Part shown: positions 43,186-44,186 of the stretch, piece by piece
Position numbering within the stretch: position 1 is the first letter of the stretch
Layout: every line of letters starts with the position of its first letter
Source of the DNA: Bacteroidales bacterium
GTDB taxonomy: Bacteria; Bacteroidota; Bacteroidia; Bacteroidales; UBA932
Reading direction: 5' to 3'
Assembly (NCBI GenBank): GCA_012798805.1
Contig: JAAZMM010000020.1
Coordinates: 1-44,186, forward strand
DNA: 44,186 nt
Notes under the pieces: generated by a model
Seen by the model: only the letters and a program-made list of their open reading frames with translations
What the model was told of the DNA's origin: nothing
Databases searched by the model: none
Position numbers and translations under genes: made by a program

Positions 43186-44040
43186 ATGAAAAGAATTTTA
43201 ATTGCTGCGGCATTTGCCGTTGTTGTGTTGTGCTGCGGTTGCGGCAACGCAAAGAGTGAAAATGATATCGTGGCGATGTCATTTAATATACGTCTGAGTC
43301 TCAGCGATGACTTTGACGGAGAAAACAGCTGGATATTCCGAAGAGAAGCTGTGATTGAGATGATAAACGAAGTCAATCCCGATGTTTTCGGTATTCAGGA
43401 GGGTCTTTTAGGACAGGTCAACTATATGGCGGAGCATTTGCCGGGATATAGCTTTTACGGAGTGGCTCGCAATGATGGCCCAAACACGGGCGAATCCAAT
43501 GCCGTTTTTTATAAAAAGAGCCGTTTTGAACTTTTGGAAAGCACTACTTTCTGGTTGAGTGAAACTCCGGATGAGGTTTCAGTGGGCTGGGATGCGGCCT
43601 TTCATCGGATTGTTACAATGGTTCGTCTATTGGACAAAAATAGTGGTCAAGAGTTGTATTTCTACAATACTCATTTTGATCATGTAGGTAAGATTGCCCG
43701 TGAAGAGTCCGGTAAACTCATTGTAGAGCGTATGAAAAGTTTAATACCGGATGATGCAGCAGTGGTGCTTACCGGTGATTTCAATGCGATGTATGATGAT
43801 CCCATTTTGGACCCCATTGAGGAGTATTTGACTCCAGCGCGCAAAGCGGCTACTGTTACCGACACGCTCAATACATTCAACAGTTGGGGCAAAATTGCCC
43901 CCGAAGAGGGTGGTAAAGTAATAGACCATATCTATTTCAGAAATCTGTCTCCGTTGCTATTCCAAACTCTTACCGGCTCCTATGCAGGTGTAGAGTACAT
44001 CTCCGACCACTATCCCGTAATTGCGGTATTTTCCCCTTAG
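43186..44040 (+). CDS. Endonuclease/exonuclease/phosphatase family lipoprotein
   Basis: This 284-residue EEP-fold protein has a lipoprotein-type signal ending LCCGC (Cys19 likely). Active-site motifs are all present: AMSFNIRLS, FGIQEG with the metal Glu, YNTHFDHVG, LTGDFNAMYDD and a final SDHYPV. It is shorter than and not closely similar to the EEP protein at 14276. Related Bacteroidota proteins are annotated as secreted phosphodiesterases or sphingomyelinase-like enzymes; the substrate here is unknown. Its stop overlaps the convergent cation-efflux gene by 4 bases (TTAG). Confidence 0.86.
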   Translation: MKRILIAAAFAVVVLCCGCGNAKSENDIVAMSFNIRLSLSDDFDGENSWIFRREAVIEMINEVNPDVFGIQEGLLGQVNYMAEHLPGYSFYGVARNDGPNTGESNAVFYKKSRFELLESTTFWLSETPDEVSVGWDAAFHRIVTMVRLLDKNSGQELYFYNTHFDHVGKIAREESGKLIVERMKSLIPDDAAVVLTGDFNAMYDDPILDPIEEYLTPARKAATVTDTLNTFNSWGKIAPEEGGKVIDHIYFRNLSPLLFQTLTGSYAGVEYISDHYPVIAVFSP

Positions 44041-44186
44041 GGATGCTCGTAATCAAGAGGTTCGACATGAATTGTCGAAGTGATGTTGAAGCGCTCCTCA
44101 ATCATTTTCTCAATTGCAGTTGCGACTGAGTGACCCTCTTCAAGTGATAATTCTCCGGGGAGTCTTATGTGAAATGTCATTTCCTG
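44037..44186 (-). CDS. C-terminal end of a cation diffusion facilitator transporter
   Basis: The last 49 residues of a minus-strand gene entering from the right edge read MTFHIRLPGELSLEEGHSVA, then IEKMIEERF and STIHVEPLDYEHP. This is the cytoplasmic dimerisation domain of CDF (CzcD-type) metal exporters, where the THIHVEP-like strand is conserved. The membrane part and start are outside the window, so the metal cannot be guessed. The TAA lies at 44039-44037. Confidence 0.75.
   Translation of the reverse strand, partial: QEMTFHIRLPGELSLEEGHSVATAIEKMIEERFNITSTIHVEPLDYEHP

Overview
The window comes from a member of the Bacteroidota, most likely order Bacteroidales. Four things point there: promoter boxes of the TAnnTTTG type, a str operon in which rpsJ follows fusA with no tuf gene, lineage-typical families (S46 dipeptidyl peptidase, DUF4249 lipoprotein, CtlX, a second EF-G, PadR/PspC genes), and a TonB-dependent receptor with a carboxypeptidase-regulatory-like N-terminal domain. 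Genus cannot be fixed by eye. Genes are densely packed, with many 1-35 base overlaps. No CRISPR array, prophage or transposase gene is visible.

Layout. 1-5569: the end of a Spy/CpxP-like gene, then on the minus strand an operon of a second EF-G, a LolD-type ATPase and TrmN6, preceded by a single open frame joining glycerate kinase to RNase HII. 5631-9119: S46 peptidase, YqeY, and convergent Mrp. 9120-9945: a higBA toxin-antitoxin module bracketed by inverted copies of a dispersed repeat. 9946-14168: a minus-strand operon of ychF, a tandem SGNH-domain lipoprotein and aspS. 14276-17967: an exonuclease/phosphatase-fold protein, thyA, folA and an NSS transporter. 17968-18317: the only long gene-free stretch, holding repeats and a terminator. 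18318-22780: an OmpA/TPR lipoprotein divergent from a sigma-54 activator, lptE-like, TPR-like and secG genes. 22937-24884: pspC-padR-pspC. 25057-28500: rsgA, a MATE exporter and a GT4 glycosyltransferase on the minus strand. 28569-30771: polyprenyl synthase and U32 peptidase. 30976-39347: a tight six-gene operon from citrulline/ornithine catabolism to outer-membrane uptake. 39456-42808: rpsL-rpsG-fusA-rpsJ. 42931-44186: tRNA-Met, a second exonuclease/phosphatase-fold lipoprotein and the end of a cation-efflux gene.

The most notable region is the six-gene operon. Ornithine aminotransferase and CtlX (citrulline to ornithine, then to glutamate semialdehyde) lead directly, through overlaps, into a conserved exported protein, an STN-type TonB receptor, a DUF4249 lipoprotein and a protein with an MG2-like domain plus a plug-like domain but no barrel. 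I infer a dedicated uptake-and-catabolism unit for a ureido or guanidino amino acid or peptide; the substrate is not shown by the sequence.

Other items worth a look: a short GTAGTATGTAG-containing repeat family at several gene ends and apparently once inside a coding sequence; an EF-G paralogue whose GTPase residues are replaced; several promoters whose -7 box lies 3-4 bases from the start codon; and rpsJ cut off from the rest of the S10 operon.
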